Below are positions 9,344-16,392 of a stretch of DNA of 42,871 nt, piece after piece. The DNA comes from Clostridium sp. AM49-4BH. GTDB taxonomy: Bacteria; Bacillota; Clostridia; Lachnospirales; Lachnospiraceae. The notes under the pieces are model-generated. The model was given only the letters and a program-made list of their open reading frames with translations. It was not told the DNA's origin and searched no databases. Position numbers and translations under genes: made by a program. Within the stretch, counting starts at the first letter, position 1. The number at the start of each line of letters is the position of its first letter. The stretch is from positions 1 to 42,871 of the forward strand of contig NZ_QUFB01000026.1 in the NCBI RefSeq assembly GCF_003478335.1, in the 5' to 3' direction.

Positions 9344-9803
9344 CGTCGTTTTCCTTTCTGTTCTTCCATTTTCTACAGGAAATTTCTTCCTGTGCTGCAA
9401 TATAAACATCATTCAGATAGCAAAGAAGACGTTCTCCTTCTTCTTGGTCAACCCGTTTGCCAACAGCATCCGAAAAATCCTTCATGATCTTTTCCGCCTG
9501 CTGCATTATCGCAATGCCCTCCTCTGTCATGACAACATAGGTATTGCGACGATCCTCCGGATTCACAACACGTTCCACATATCCTTTCTGCTCCAGTCCC
9601 CGCAGCGTCCGCGATATCGCCGAGGGCTTCACGCACGCTCTCTTGATCAATTCCGACACGGAAATCCGACGATCATCTTCTGCTTTCATTGCAAGCAGCA
9701 TCGTAAGATACTCCATTCGGCTGATTCCAGGCAGCATATCGCTAATATTCAGCTTACGAAACTGATTCATAATGCGGAACATTTTCTCATGATACTTTGT
9801 CAT
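9336..9803 (-). CDS. MarR-family transcriptional repressor of the exporter operon
   Basis: 155 residues from MTKYHEKMFRIM; the start at 9803 is preceded by GGAG, and a longer reading would run into the operator. The winged helix is clear: SVSELIKRACVKPSAISRTL is the helix-turn-helix and NPEDRRNTYVVMT the wing. Flanking helices form the dimer. First gene of marR-ABC-ABC, overlapping the next gene by 8 nt. The inverted repeats over its promoter suggest autorepression relieved by a ligand, typically a phenolic or drug-like exporter substrate. Confidence 0.93.
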   Translation of the reverse strand: MTKYHEKMFRIMNQFRKLNISDMLPGISRMEYLTMLLAMKAEDDRRISVSELIKRACVKPSAISRTLRGLEQKGYVERVVNPEDRRNTYVVMTEEGIAIMQQAEKIMKDFSDAVGKRVDQEEGERLLCYLNDVYIAAQEEISCRKWKNRKENDDE

Positions 9804-9826
9804 ATGCTCCAGCCTCCTCCAATTTA

Positions 9827-9884
9827 TTAACATCGTTAATTATTATGCGCGTTAAATAATAACACCCCATTCTTTCACTGTCAA
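9827..9884 (-). promoter_or_regulatory. Promoter and MarR operators of the marR-ABC operon
   Basis: TTGACA (9884-9879), exactly 17 bp, TATTAT (9861-9856). A palindrome TTATTAT-9 nt-ATAATAA (9862-9840) covers the -10 box, and TTAAC-ATC-GTTAA (9839-9827) lies just downstream in the leader. Both have the size of MarR sites. Binding is inferred. Confidence 0.8.
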
Positions 9885-9922
9885 CCAAATGTTCTTCAAC
9901 TTTAGAAAGATTTTAGAAACCA

Positions 9923-10139
9923 AACTTCCCATACCGCCTTATCTCAGACAATCCTCTGGGCATGTATTCATCAGAGACTTAACAAAATAAGAAATCACGC
10001 GAAACCTCCGCGCTCTGCAGCAATTGCTATAGTTTTTTTGATGACAGGATAATTTACTTTGTTGGCTGCAAAATAGCTATTAGTTTTGTGACATAATAAG
10101 TAATATATGGTTTGACAATAACCTCCGGTATGGGAAGTT
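9923..10139. repeat. MITE-like element (copy B) with 14-bp perfect terminal inverted repeats
   Basis: Left end AACTTCCCATACCG (9923-9936) is the exact reverse complement of the right end (10126-10139). The 217-bp element has no ORF. Its inverse resembles the repeat at 13062-13250 over about 130 nt and the fragment at 418-500. No clear target duplication is visible. It occupies most of the gap between the marR promoter and the next terminator. Confidence 0.7.
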
Positions 10140-10154
10140 GGAGTTAGAAACAAA

Positions 10155-10182
10155 AAGGACTTCGCAAAATTGCGAAGTCCTT
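10155..10182 (-). terminator. Terminator of the FliD-like / NusG-II operon
   Basis: AAGGACTTCGCA, loop ATTT, TGCGAAGTCCTT, followed on the minus strand by more T. It begins 8 nt after the stop at 10190 that the unbroken NusG-II gene would have, which supports that reading frame as the original one. Confidence 0.9.
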
Positions 10183-10189
10183 GTAAGTG

Positions 10190-10563
10190 CTATTGGGCAA
10201 CACCATCCAGATCTCCTGTTTCGGAAGATTGAATTGTTACTATTACTTTATGCGGCAGACAAATAATCGTTTCTCCATTGCTCCGGATCCCTTTATGATA
10301 TACACAGATCTTGTCCGGACAATCTGCCTTTTCATGAAAACTTTCCCATCTTTTATCTGCACTGTATTCGTGTGGCCCCCATCCGACGGCACATCCACCG
10401 TCGCATCTTCCTTCAACGAAAGCGTCTTATATACATTACCATCAACGGTAATCTCCACAATCGCTGCTCTGCCTGTCGATGCAAAATAGAGCCGATACAC
10501 GCCAAAACTCACCAACGCAAGCATTAGCGCAATACCTACTATCATATAATCTGCTTTCTTCAC
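10190..10563 (-). CDS. NusG domain II-containing (DUF1312-type) protein, frameshifted in this sequence
   Basis: One N-terminal membrane helix (YMIVGIALMLALVSFGVYRLYF), then VEITVDGNVYKTLSL and TNTVQIKDGKVFMK. As written, the frame ends early at 10243 with unrelated residues. One base away the family's expected C-terminus appears: ADCPDKICVYHKGI, then GETIICLPHKVIVTI, ending at a stop at 10190 for about 124 residues. A base is therefore missing near 10327-10332 (ATGAAAAGG). The domain resembles an insert domain of some NusG proteins; family members are membrane-anchored and of unknown function. It follows the FliD-like gene by 24 nt. Confidence 0.8.
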
Positions 10564-10587
10564 ACTACTTCTCCATGAGCTCGCATA

Positions 10588-11877
10588 CTAGCAATAATAG
10601 TTAAACAGCATACCGCTGTAGAGGGATGTTGTATAGGCATATCCCACTGCCGGCTTGCTCGTATTAGGATAGCTCACTAATGTTTTGTCAACATATTCCA
10701 TAGGATCCAGCTTAACATAATTCATCTTTGCAAGCATTCTGCTGCTCAATCGGGATCTTGCTCCAAACAATTCTTGAAAGGAACCGTCCATAGCCGACTG
10801 TTCTGCCAGATAATCATCCATTTCCAAATATCCCTGATCATTAAAGGTCAGACCACAGGATTCCAAGTCTGACTGGAACGGCATCAACACACTTTGCATT
10901 TCACGCACAAGTTTCGGTGTATGTCCGCTCTTCTCTGCATAATTCCAAGAGCTGTCAATCATCTGGTTATAATGATCCAAAACGTTTCTCACACCATTGA
11001 TAATCTTATCACTATCCGGTGTGTATGTGATCTGTGCCGGTTGTTCCGAAATGCGTTTCATCTGTATCTGTAAACTTCCCGCAAGCTTAAATTGATTAGA
11101 CATGGAATGTTTCTCCACACCATTGATCTCAAATGATGCATTTTCCGGATTCTGAACAATCCGATTTAACCCATAGTATGAAGTAATTCCCTCGGAATGC
11201 TGTCCGTCAGGTCGATCTTCAAACGATAATATCGGCTCCCCATCCGGGCTTCCTGTCATATCCGTTGAAATCCTCATTGCGATCTTACCGGCTTCTCTCG
11301 AAACCGGCTGTGCCTGAATGCCTATTCTCGCTTTCGTAATGAAATCCGCCAGTCCACCGATCACCTCTCCGTGTCTGGCATCTTTCTTAATATTATATTG
11401 AAAATCATAGGAATCATCATTCACTCGGATCCGAAAACGGTACAATCCCTCTTCCAGGCTCCTGCTGGAATCATAAAACTCTTTGCTCACATTGACCTGC
11501 TGCTTCGCTAAACCGTGCACTTCCAGCGAAAACGGTGACGGCAGCTTCTCATAATCTTCCGTATCAATATTCACCGATACATCCCCGGCCTGCGAAGAGA
11601 CTGCCTTCCGTCCACCAAAGACTGAACTGTCATCTTCTGTCATCAAATCCTCAAATGCATCATGCAAAGCAATGGAGGACTCTTTCACATTCAAGGCATA
11701 TGCCTGTTTGTCATCAGAAAGTTTTACGAGATAGATTGGTGAGGACTTTGTACGTTTCGCAATGTCGCGCACAATGGAACGAAGTTCTGATGTCTTATGC
11801 GCACCATACTTCGAAGCTGCCGGCTTCGTGTTATATCCGGTCATGAGATAATTATATACATTTAAATCCATCGCCAT
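10588..11877 (-). CDS. FliD-like (flagellar hook-associated 2-like) protein
   Basis: 429 residues from MAMDLNVYNYLMTGY, with AGGAG 9 nt before the ATG at 11877. No signal peptide. The centre (EKLPSPFSLEVHGLAKQQVNVSK) and the later NGVRNVLDHYNQMIDSS, then LTFNDQGYLEMDDYL, follow the FliD C-terminal plan, and the C-terminus YTTSLYSGMLFNYYC is aromatic. It is shorter than and divergent from true caps. No other flagellar gene is in the window and the promoter is sigma-A-like, not sigma-28. It could be a filament-associated or a non-flagellar paralogue. It pairs with the smaller protein at 1685-2422 by its N-terminus. Confidence 0.6.
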   Translation of the reverse strand: MAMDLNVYNYLMTGYNTKPAASKYGAHKTSELRSIVRDIAKRTKSSPIYLVKLSDDKQAYALNVKESSIALHDAFEDLMTEDDSSVFGGRKAVSSQAGDVSVNIDTEDYEKLPSPFSLEVHGLAKQQVNVSKEFYDSSRSLEEGLYRFRIRVNDDSYDFQYNIKKDARHGEVIGGLADFITKARIGIQAQPVSREAGKIAMRISTDMTGSPDGEPILSFEDRPDGQHSEGITSYYGLNRIVQNPENASFEINGVEKHSMSNQFKLAGSLQIQMKRISEQPAQITYTPDSDKIINGVRNVLDHYNQMIDSSWNYAEKSGHTPKLVREMQSVLMPFQSDLESCGLTFNDQGYLEMDDYLAEQSAMDGSFQELFGARSRLSSRMLAKMNYVKLDPMEYVDKTLVSYPNTSKPAVGYAYTTSLYSGMLFNYYC

Positions 11878-11984
11878 ACCGCATCTCTCCTTTCCCTGGA
11901 ATCTTACAATGAGACATCCTTGCCTCTGCATCGGTCAAACATCTTACTTCGCAGTACTCCTGAGAGTCTGCCACTATTTATTTT

Positions 11985-12014
11985 ATTATACGTAGTAACC
12001 TAAAGGACTGTCAA
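11985..12014 (-). promoter_or_regulatory. Sigma-A promoter of the FliD-like / NusG-II operon
   Basis: TTGACA (12014-12009), 18-bp spacer, TATAAT (11990-11985), both hexamers perfect. The leader is about 100 nt. Confidence 0.8.
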
Positions 12015-12054
12015 TTGGTAAACCTGCACAAATAAATACTACAATTGGATCCGC

Positions 12055-13026
12055 TTAATTTTCATATGCAATCTTTTCCTGATGCTGCATCGGATAACGA
12101 ATCAGTTGATCCCGTTCTAACATATCCGGTCTCATACGAACTGCTGTAATCTGACGATTATCGTATGTTGTGTAATAAAAGATTCCCTGAGATGCATTAC
12201 AGCAGGACGTATAGATGGTATACTCATATTCACCATCCCTCACCTCACAGCATCCTTTTTGCTGCGAAATTGTTTCCATTATGTGAAAATATTGACCCAC
12301 CTGTGATTCCTCTGTCTCACCACTGATCGCATTTAATTTTGTAAATGCCGCTCTGGCAAAACGGGATGTCGACGATAGATCTCCCGGCAGACCGAGTGCT
12401 CCCATTCCTCGGCTGTAGGTGCCAAGAACGCCGGGTGCCAAATGATTTTCAGGCTGTTTTGGTGATAATTGCATATAATTGTTCAGCAAAAACATCTGCT
12501 TGTCAAAAGGCGGATTGTTGGTAAGTACCCCAACCGGGTTGTCGTAAATACGCAGGCCTTCTTCCACCATCTCCACGGTGATCGACTGCTTTTCATCCGC
12601 AATAAGCCAATGTAGGGAAGATGCTGGATATTTGCCGGCAAATGTCTCCCCGATCAGATTAAGACCGATCAGATAGTCTCTCACCTGTTCCACACTCTCA
12701 CAAGCCCCCAATACCCACGGAATAAACTCATATGTCGCCACATTTTTGGCATTTTCCTCATATTCTCCATAACAGGCATTCCCAACAAAATTCAATCCTG
12801 CCATTCCAAGACCTTTTTCATTTACTGCTTCATAATATAATGGATATTCCTCTGCGACGTGTGCCATTCCTATCATGGCATAATGCGTTGTGCATTCTCC
12901 CATATGTGAATACGAAAACTGATAATGCCGCGGCGTGATAACCACTTCTTCACCATATGAACTCTCATAATCTAATGTTCTTCCAAAATAGAAATCCTTT
13001 GCTTTATACGATATTGCAGTACACAT
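12055..13026 (-). CDS. Bile salt hydrolase / choloylglycine hydrolase family
   Basis: 323 residues. ATG at 13026 puts Cys at position 2 (MCTAISYKAKDFYFGRTLDYE), the N-terminal nucleophile exposed on Met removal. Arg16 and Asp19 of FGRTLDYE, the Asn pair in GVLTNNPPF and the Arg in SRFARAAF complete the Ntn-hydrolase site. The enzyme hydrolyses the amide of conjugated bile acids or, in the sister branch, penicillin V. The GTYSRG.GALGLPGDLSS stretch and the tetramer-loop region look like bile salt hydrolase, but family separation by eye is uncertain. No signal peptide, so cytoplasmic. GGAG precedes the start by 7 nt. Monocistronic. Confidence 0.9.
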   Translation of the reverse strand: MCTAISYKAKDFYFGRTLDYESSYGEEVVITPRHYQFSYSHMGECTTHYAMIGMAHVAEEYPLYYEAVNEKGLGMAGLNFVGNACYGEYEENAKNVATYEFIPWVLGACESVEQVRDYLIGLNLIGETFAGKYPASSLHWLIADEKQSITVEMVEEGLRIYDNPVGVLTNNPPFDKQMFLLNNYMQLSPKQPENHLAPGVLGTYSRGMGALGLPGDLSSTSRFARAAFTKLNAISGETEESQVGQYFHIMETISQQKGCCEVRDGEYEYTIYTSCCNASQGIFYYTTYDNRQITAVRMRPDMLERDQLIRYPMQHQEKIAYEN

Positions 13027-13061
13027 ACAATCACTCCTCTCTATGACATATAATTTACTGA

Positions 13062-13250
13062 AACTTCCCACACCTCATTATCTCACGCAACCACATATTG
13101 CTTATTATGTCAAAGCATGCTAAGTGTTTTGCAGCCACAATATAGCGGTTTCTGCCGACAGAGAACTATAGTAATTGCCTTGCCGCTTTATCGTTGTATA
13201 ATGATACTTCTTCTGCGCAAAAGTTTTAGTTATATAATACGTGGGATTGG
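13062..13250. repeat. Copy (C) of the MITE-like repeat
   Basis: Starts AACTTCCCACACC (13062), shares CATATTGCTTATTATGTC, TTTTGCAGCCA and CTATAG.AATTGC with the inverse of 9923-10139. The right end is decayed (ACGTGGGATTGG near 13240). It lies between the divergent bile salt hydrolase and DUF11 genes, so it may now contribute promoter sequence. Confidence 0.6.
13175..13202 (+). promoter_or_regulatory. Candidate promoter of the DUF11 gene, inside the repeat
   Basis: TTGCCT (13175-13180), 16-bp spacer, TATAAT (13197-13202). The leader of about 150 nt ends with the hairpin GCCGCT...AGCGGC (13322-13339) immediately before the GGAGG Shine-Dalgarno. Confidence 0.5.
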
Positions 13251-13353
13251 CACATTTTGCAAGATTATTCATACAGTAAGGTAAGACACATGAAACCATC
13301 TTTTTACAATTATCGATTATGCCGCTGCAACAAGCGGCAGAACGGAGGTTACT

Positions 13354-14205
13354 ATGGCACGTTTTACAAATCAGGCACAGCTTCGCTACGGTAATGCTGT
13401 GACCAATTCCAACGTTGCAGTTGGTGAAATTTTGGAAGTTTTATCTGCTACCAAGACCGCTGTAAAAACCACTTACGGACAAAATGACACTGTCACTTAT
13501 ATTATCAGCATTGTCAATTCCGGTGCAACAGCATTCAACGGACTTACTTTAACGGATGATCTTGGTGCTTACACATTTGGTACCGGTACAGTTACACCTC
13601 TTACCTATATTCCGGGAACCATAAATTATTATATCAATGGAACGCTTCAGACTGCTCCTACAGTTGAAGCCGGGCCGCCACTGACCGTATCCGGTATTAG
13701 CGTTCCTGCAAACGGCAATGCAACGATTATTTACGAAACAGCCGTAAATGAATTTGCGCCGTTTGCAACCGGTTCTGATGTTGTAAACACCGCAAGAATT
13801 ACCGGTGGCGGCATTACACCGATCACGATCTCCGAAACGATCGCTGCGGAAAGCACGCCTATCCTTAACATTACCAAATCTGTCAGCCCGGTCCCTGTTA
13901 CCGAAAACGGCATTTTAACTTACACTTTCCTGATCCAGAATATGGGAAGTGCACCTGCTGCCGTCACAACAGGTGCCACGATCACGGATACGTTCAATCC
14001 GATCTTATCCGGTCTGACCGTAACCTTCAACGGAACTGCATGGACTGCGCCGACTAATTACACGTACAACGAAACAACCGGTTTGTTTGCCACTGCCGCT
14101 GGTCAGATTACGGTACCTGCTGCCACCTTTACGCAGGATCCGGAAACGGGGGCTTGGGTTACAACACCCGGCGTTAGCACATTAGTTGTCACAGGCACGA
14201 TCTAG
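13354..14205 (+). CDS. DUF11 repeat-domain protein
   Basis: 283 residues, nearly all Thr/Asn/Gly-rich beta-strand sequence. It has two DUF11 modules: the first about 25-150 (VGEILEVLSATKTAVKTTYGQNDTVTY, NTARITGGG), the second about 165-283 (ILNITKSVSPVPVTENGILTYTF). The N-terminus MARFTNQAQLRYGN recurs in Firmicute DUF11 proteins without a signal peptide. There is no LPXTG motif or membrane anchor. Such modules build stalks of surface proteins; how this one reaches the outside is not evident. GGAGG is at 13344-13348. Its last codons and stop lie in a 42-bp triplicate. Confidence 0.8.
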   Translation: MARFTNQAQLRYGNAVTNSNVAVGEILEVLSATKTAVKTTYGQNDTVTYIISIVNSGATAFNGLTLTDDLGAYTFGTGTVTPLTYIPGTINYYINGTLQTAPTVEAGPPLTVSGISVPANGNATIIYETAVNEFAPFATGSDVVNTARITGGGITPITISETIAAESTPILNITKSVSPVPVTENGILTYTFLIQNMGSAPAAVTTGATITDTFNPILSGLTVTFNGTAWTAPTNYTYNETTGLFATAAGQITVPAATFTQDPETGAWVTTPGVSTLVVTGTI

Positions 14206-14319
14206 CGATAGCCTTCAAGCTTTTGATGTACTTCCGGCACGATCTAACAATAGCATTCAAACCCTTGATGTGCTTCCGGCACGATCTAACAATAGCATTC
14301 AAACTCTTGATGTGCTTCC
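14194..14319. repeat. 42-bp tandem repeat x3 across the stop codon of the DUF11 gene
   Basis: Copies at 14194-14235, 14236-14277 and 14278-14319. Each begins GGCACGATCTA: in the gene this reads Gly-Thr-Ile-stop, and the later copies keep the Gly-Thr-Ile-stop register (TAG in copy 1, TAA in the others). Copies 2 and 3 differ at one base. Confidence 0.9.
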
Positions 14320-14342
14320 TTCTTTCGAACACTACTTTCACT

Positions 14343-14391
14343 AAAAAGAGCAAAACCAGCGTTTTGCTTTTATTACGCTACACAACACCCT
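14343..14391. repeat. Terminator-adjacent hairpin repeat, copy 1 (short form)
   Basis: Contains AGCAAAAC-CAGC-GTTTTGCT and the flank ACACAACA, but lacks the CAAGAATTGC hairpin of the full element. It lies 14 nt past the SEC-C gene terminator at 14405-14448 in the minus-strand direction. Confidence 0.6.
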
Positions 14392-14404
14392 AATCCTATC
14401 AATT

Positions 14405-14448
14405 AAAAGGGGGCTGCGCACTAATTGCTTAGTGCGACAGCCCCTTTG
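14405..14448. terminator. Bidirectional terminator between the DUF11 and SEC-C genes
   Basis: Stem GGGGCTG.GCACTAA / TTAGTGC.ACAGCCCC with a TTGC loop, A-run on the left and T-run on the right. It serves the convergent genes on both sides. Confidence 0.85.
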
Positions 14449-14506
14449 TCTTATCCTATATTACCGTTTGCAATACTTACGTATTGCGATCATTGCCGGC
14501 AAACTA

Positions 14507-15013
14507 TTATTTTGCACGGCCACAGCAATATTTGTATTTCTTCCCGGATCCGCATGGACATGGCTCATTACGCCCAATCTTGCGCTCCTTAACAATTGTA
14601 CCGGACTTTTTCTGCTCACGATAAAGCTCCTTGCGTCGCTCCGGTGTCAACAGCTCATCCCACTCCGGCAGTTCATATAACCAATCAGCACCCGCTTCTA
14701 CCATATGATAATATAAGCTTTCCAAATCAATCGGCAATTTTACAACCGTGTCAGCTTCCATTTCCTCGATTGGGTTCGGTTCTTTCAAGCTTTCATTGAT
14801 TCCATCTAAGAAACCTACCATATAATTCAATTCCATGCCGTATTTATCTGCTAATTCCTGAACAGTACCGGATACCACTTTCTCCGGAGCCGCAAGTAAC
14901 TGCTGATAAATGGCTTTTTCCTGCTCGAAATACTTATCCCAAATTGCTTTTCCCTCTTTGGAGTTCAATTCTACGCCATATGCGTACTCTCTCCATTCCT
15001 GTAATAATCCCAT
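14507..15013 (-). CDS. SEC-C metal-binding domain protein
   Basis: 168 residues, soluble and acidic. The C-terminus [19 protein letters not shown] is a complete SEC-C zinc motif (CPC...CC), also found at the end of SecA where it binds zinc and SecB or the ribosome. The helical N-terminal 140 residues ([16 protein letters not shown]) are not a family I can name. Stand-alone SEC-C proteins are common in Clostridia; the role is unknown, with ribosome or chaperone association the usual guess. Shine-Dalgarno GGAGG is 6 nt before the ATG. Confidence 0.85.
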   Translation of the reverse strand: MGLLQEWREYAYGVELNSKEGKAIWDKYFEQEKAIYQQLLAAPEKVVSGTVQELADKYGMELNYMVGFLDGINESLKEPNPIEEMEADTVVKLPIDLESLYYHMVEAGADWLYELPEWDELLTPERRKELYREQKKSGTIVKERKIGRNEPCPCGSGKKYKYCCGRAK

Positions 15014-15133
15014 AATTTCCTCCGATTTCTACTGCTGCCTGCTCTGGTATCCACCGAAAAGACAGCGAATTTTCTTCTTGTGCGATTACTCGTCCACGCA
15101 GTCACACGCATGACAACGTTTCATCCCTGTAGC

Positions 15134-15162
15134 ATTATACCTGTTTTCTCGGCAGAAGTCCA
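15134..15162 (-). promoter_or_regulatory. Promoter of the SEC-C gene
   Basis: TGGACT (15162-15157), 17-bp spacer, TATAAT (15139-15134), about 120 nt upstream of the start. Confidence 0.65.
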
Positions 15163-15242
15163 CACTTTTTGATATTCCACTGCATAGATACTCGCAAACC
15201 ATGACATCGCGCTCATTGACGGTCAAATCCTAAAACAGCTCT

Positions 15243-16157
15243 CTACTTCTGTTCCGGCCGTATCCAAGTCCCGCTCGCTTTCTTATGTTTCCACGAGTCT
15301 TTGGATGCCTGATATCCTGTCACCGTCATTACCTGATAATCACTCTCCGTCTTCAGCGAGCGATAAATCTTTTTGAGTGCAACCCACCGGCGATTGTGCT
15401 TAGGATCACCGGAATCTCCCAAAAATACTGCATCTTTCTGTTTGTCATATAAAAAGATGGTAACATAATGCCCCGGTGTATTTTTCCAATAGCAAGCTGA
15501 GTTACTGCTGCTGACAAGTACAATCGCTGAGTCATTGGAAGCGATCATCTTTTGAAATTTGCGATACGATGTCGGTTTGCGCCGTAGGAACACCTCAAAG
15601 CCAAGACCCTGCATAGCACTCTCCATATACTCCCAGGCGACTGCACCGCCACCACCGTAAATCGTGTTCCGCTTGGTATACTTATAAATATCTACCGGAG
15701 AAGCCTCATAAGTGGTCTGCGACGAATAAATATTGGCCATACAACAAAATCCGCAACCGAATGCACCGAATTTGCCACCGTCATAATACGTCTCTGCCCA
15801 TTTCCCGGACCAAGTCAAACGTTTACCCCAAGACTTCGGCCCCTGCAAAAACGTATACACTGCATCCTCCGGTTTTACCACGTTGTTCTGTCCTGCTGTT
15901 TGGATAGATTTCCCTGCTGTTTGCGGCATATCTCCCGTGCTGTTTTTGTCCCCGACATTTTTAACAGCCCCGGTCTGCTTCCCGCCACTTGCCGTTATTT
16001 TCTGTGCGGACTTTCCTTTATCTGTCTGAGAAGCTGTCACACGCAGAGCAAGTCCCACGACCACAACTACCGCCAGCAATGCAACGAAGACACTTTCTTT
16101 CCAATAGTTCATACGTCCGCATTTTAGTACATCCCACTTGTTTCTTAATAACCTCAT
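15243..16157 (-). CDS. Membrane-anchored C39-like (papain-fold) peptidase
   Basis: 304 residues. One N-terminal membrane helix (VFVALLAVVVVVGLALRV), a Lys/Gly/Thr/Gln-rich linker to about residue 95, then the peptidase domain. FGCGFCCMAN holds the candidate catalytic Cys near 135, GHYVTIF the His near 230 and GDSGDP the Asp near 249, the order of C39-like domains. Stand-alone members are thought to cleave peptides or cell-wall proteins outside the cell; no bacteriocin genes are adjacent, so a leader-peptide exporter role is unlikely. AAGGTG lies 5-6 nt before the ATG at 16157. Confidence 0.78.
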   Translation of the reverse strand: MRLLRNKWDVLKCGRMNYWKESVFVALLAVVVVVGLALRVTASQTDKGKSAQKITASGGKQTGAVKNVGDKNSTGDMPQTAGKSIQTAGQNNVVKPEDAVYTFLQGPKSWGKRLTWSGKWAETYYDGGKFGAFGCGFCCMANIYSSQTTYEASPVDIYKYTKRNTIYGGGGAVAWEYMESAMQGLGFEVFLRRKPTSYRKFQKMIASNDSAIVLVSSSNSACYWKNTPGHYVTIFLYDKQKDAVFLGDSGDPKHNRRWVALKKIYRSLKTESDYQVMTVTGYQASKDSWKHKKASGTWIRPEQK

Positions 16158-16189
16158 CTTTCACCTTCCTACCGTTATCTGCTTCTGGA

Positions 16190-16392
16190 TTTTTCACTTT
16201 CTAACTGTCACTTACCGTGCAAAGCTCCTGCTTTATCACCGTCTACTCGTTACTCGGCTTTTCACTTTCCAACTGTCACTTACTGTGCAAAGCTCCTGCC
16301 TTATCACCGTCTACTCGTCACTCGGCTTTTCACTTTCCAACTGTCACTTACCGTGCAAAGCTCCTGCCTTATCACCGTCTACTCGTTACTCA
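16190..16392. repeat. 68-bp tandem repeat x3 across the stop codon of the membrane protein gene
   Basis: The landmark GTGCAAAG recurs at 16217, 16285 and 16353, exactly 68 bp apart. The last copy carries the final Glu codon and stop (16386-16388) of the gene. The upstream coding end TGGAAAGTGAAA matches the repeat interior, with about 9 extra nt in the gene. It fills the gap to the C39-like peptidase gene. Confidence 0.9.

Noticed and set aside
9923..10139. Riboswitch or long leader for a neighbouring gene
   Set aside because: It lies downstream of one operon's terminator and upstream of the marR promoter, has mirror-image ends and dispersed relatives, so a mobile repeat fits better.
11878..11931. 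Upstream in-frame start for the FliD-like protein
   Set aside because: The ATG at 11877 has AGGAG at 9 nt; the upstream codon has none and the extra 18 residues look like leader sequence.
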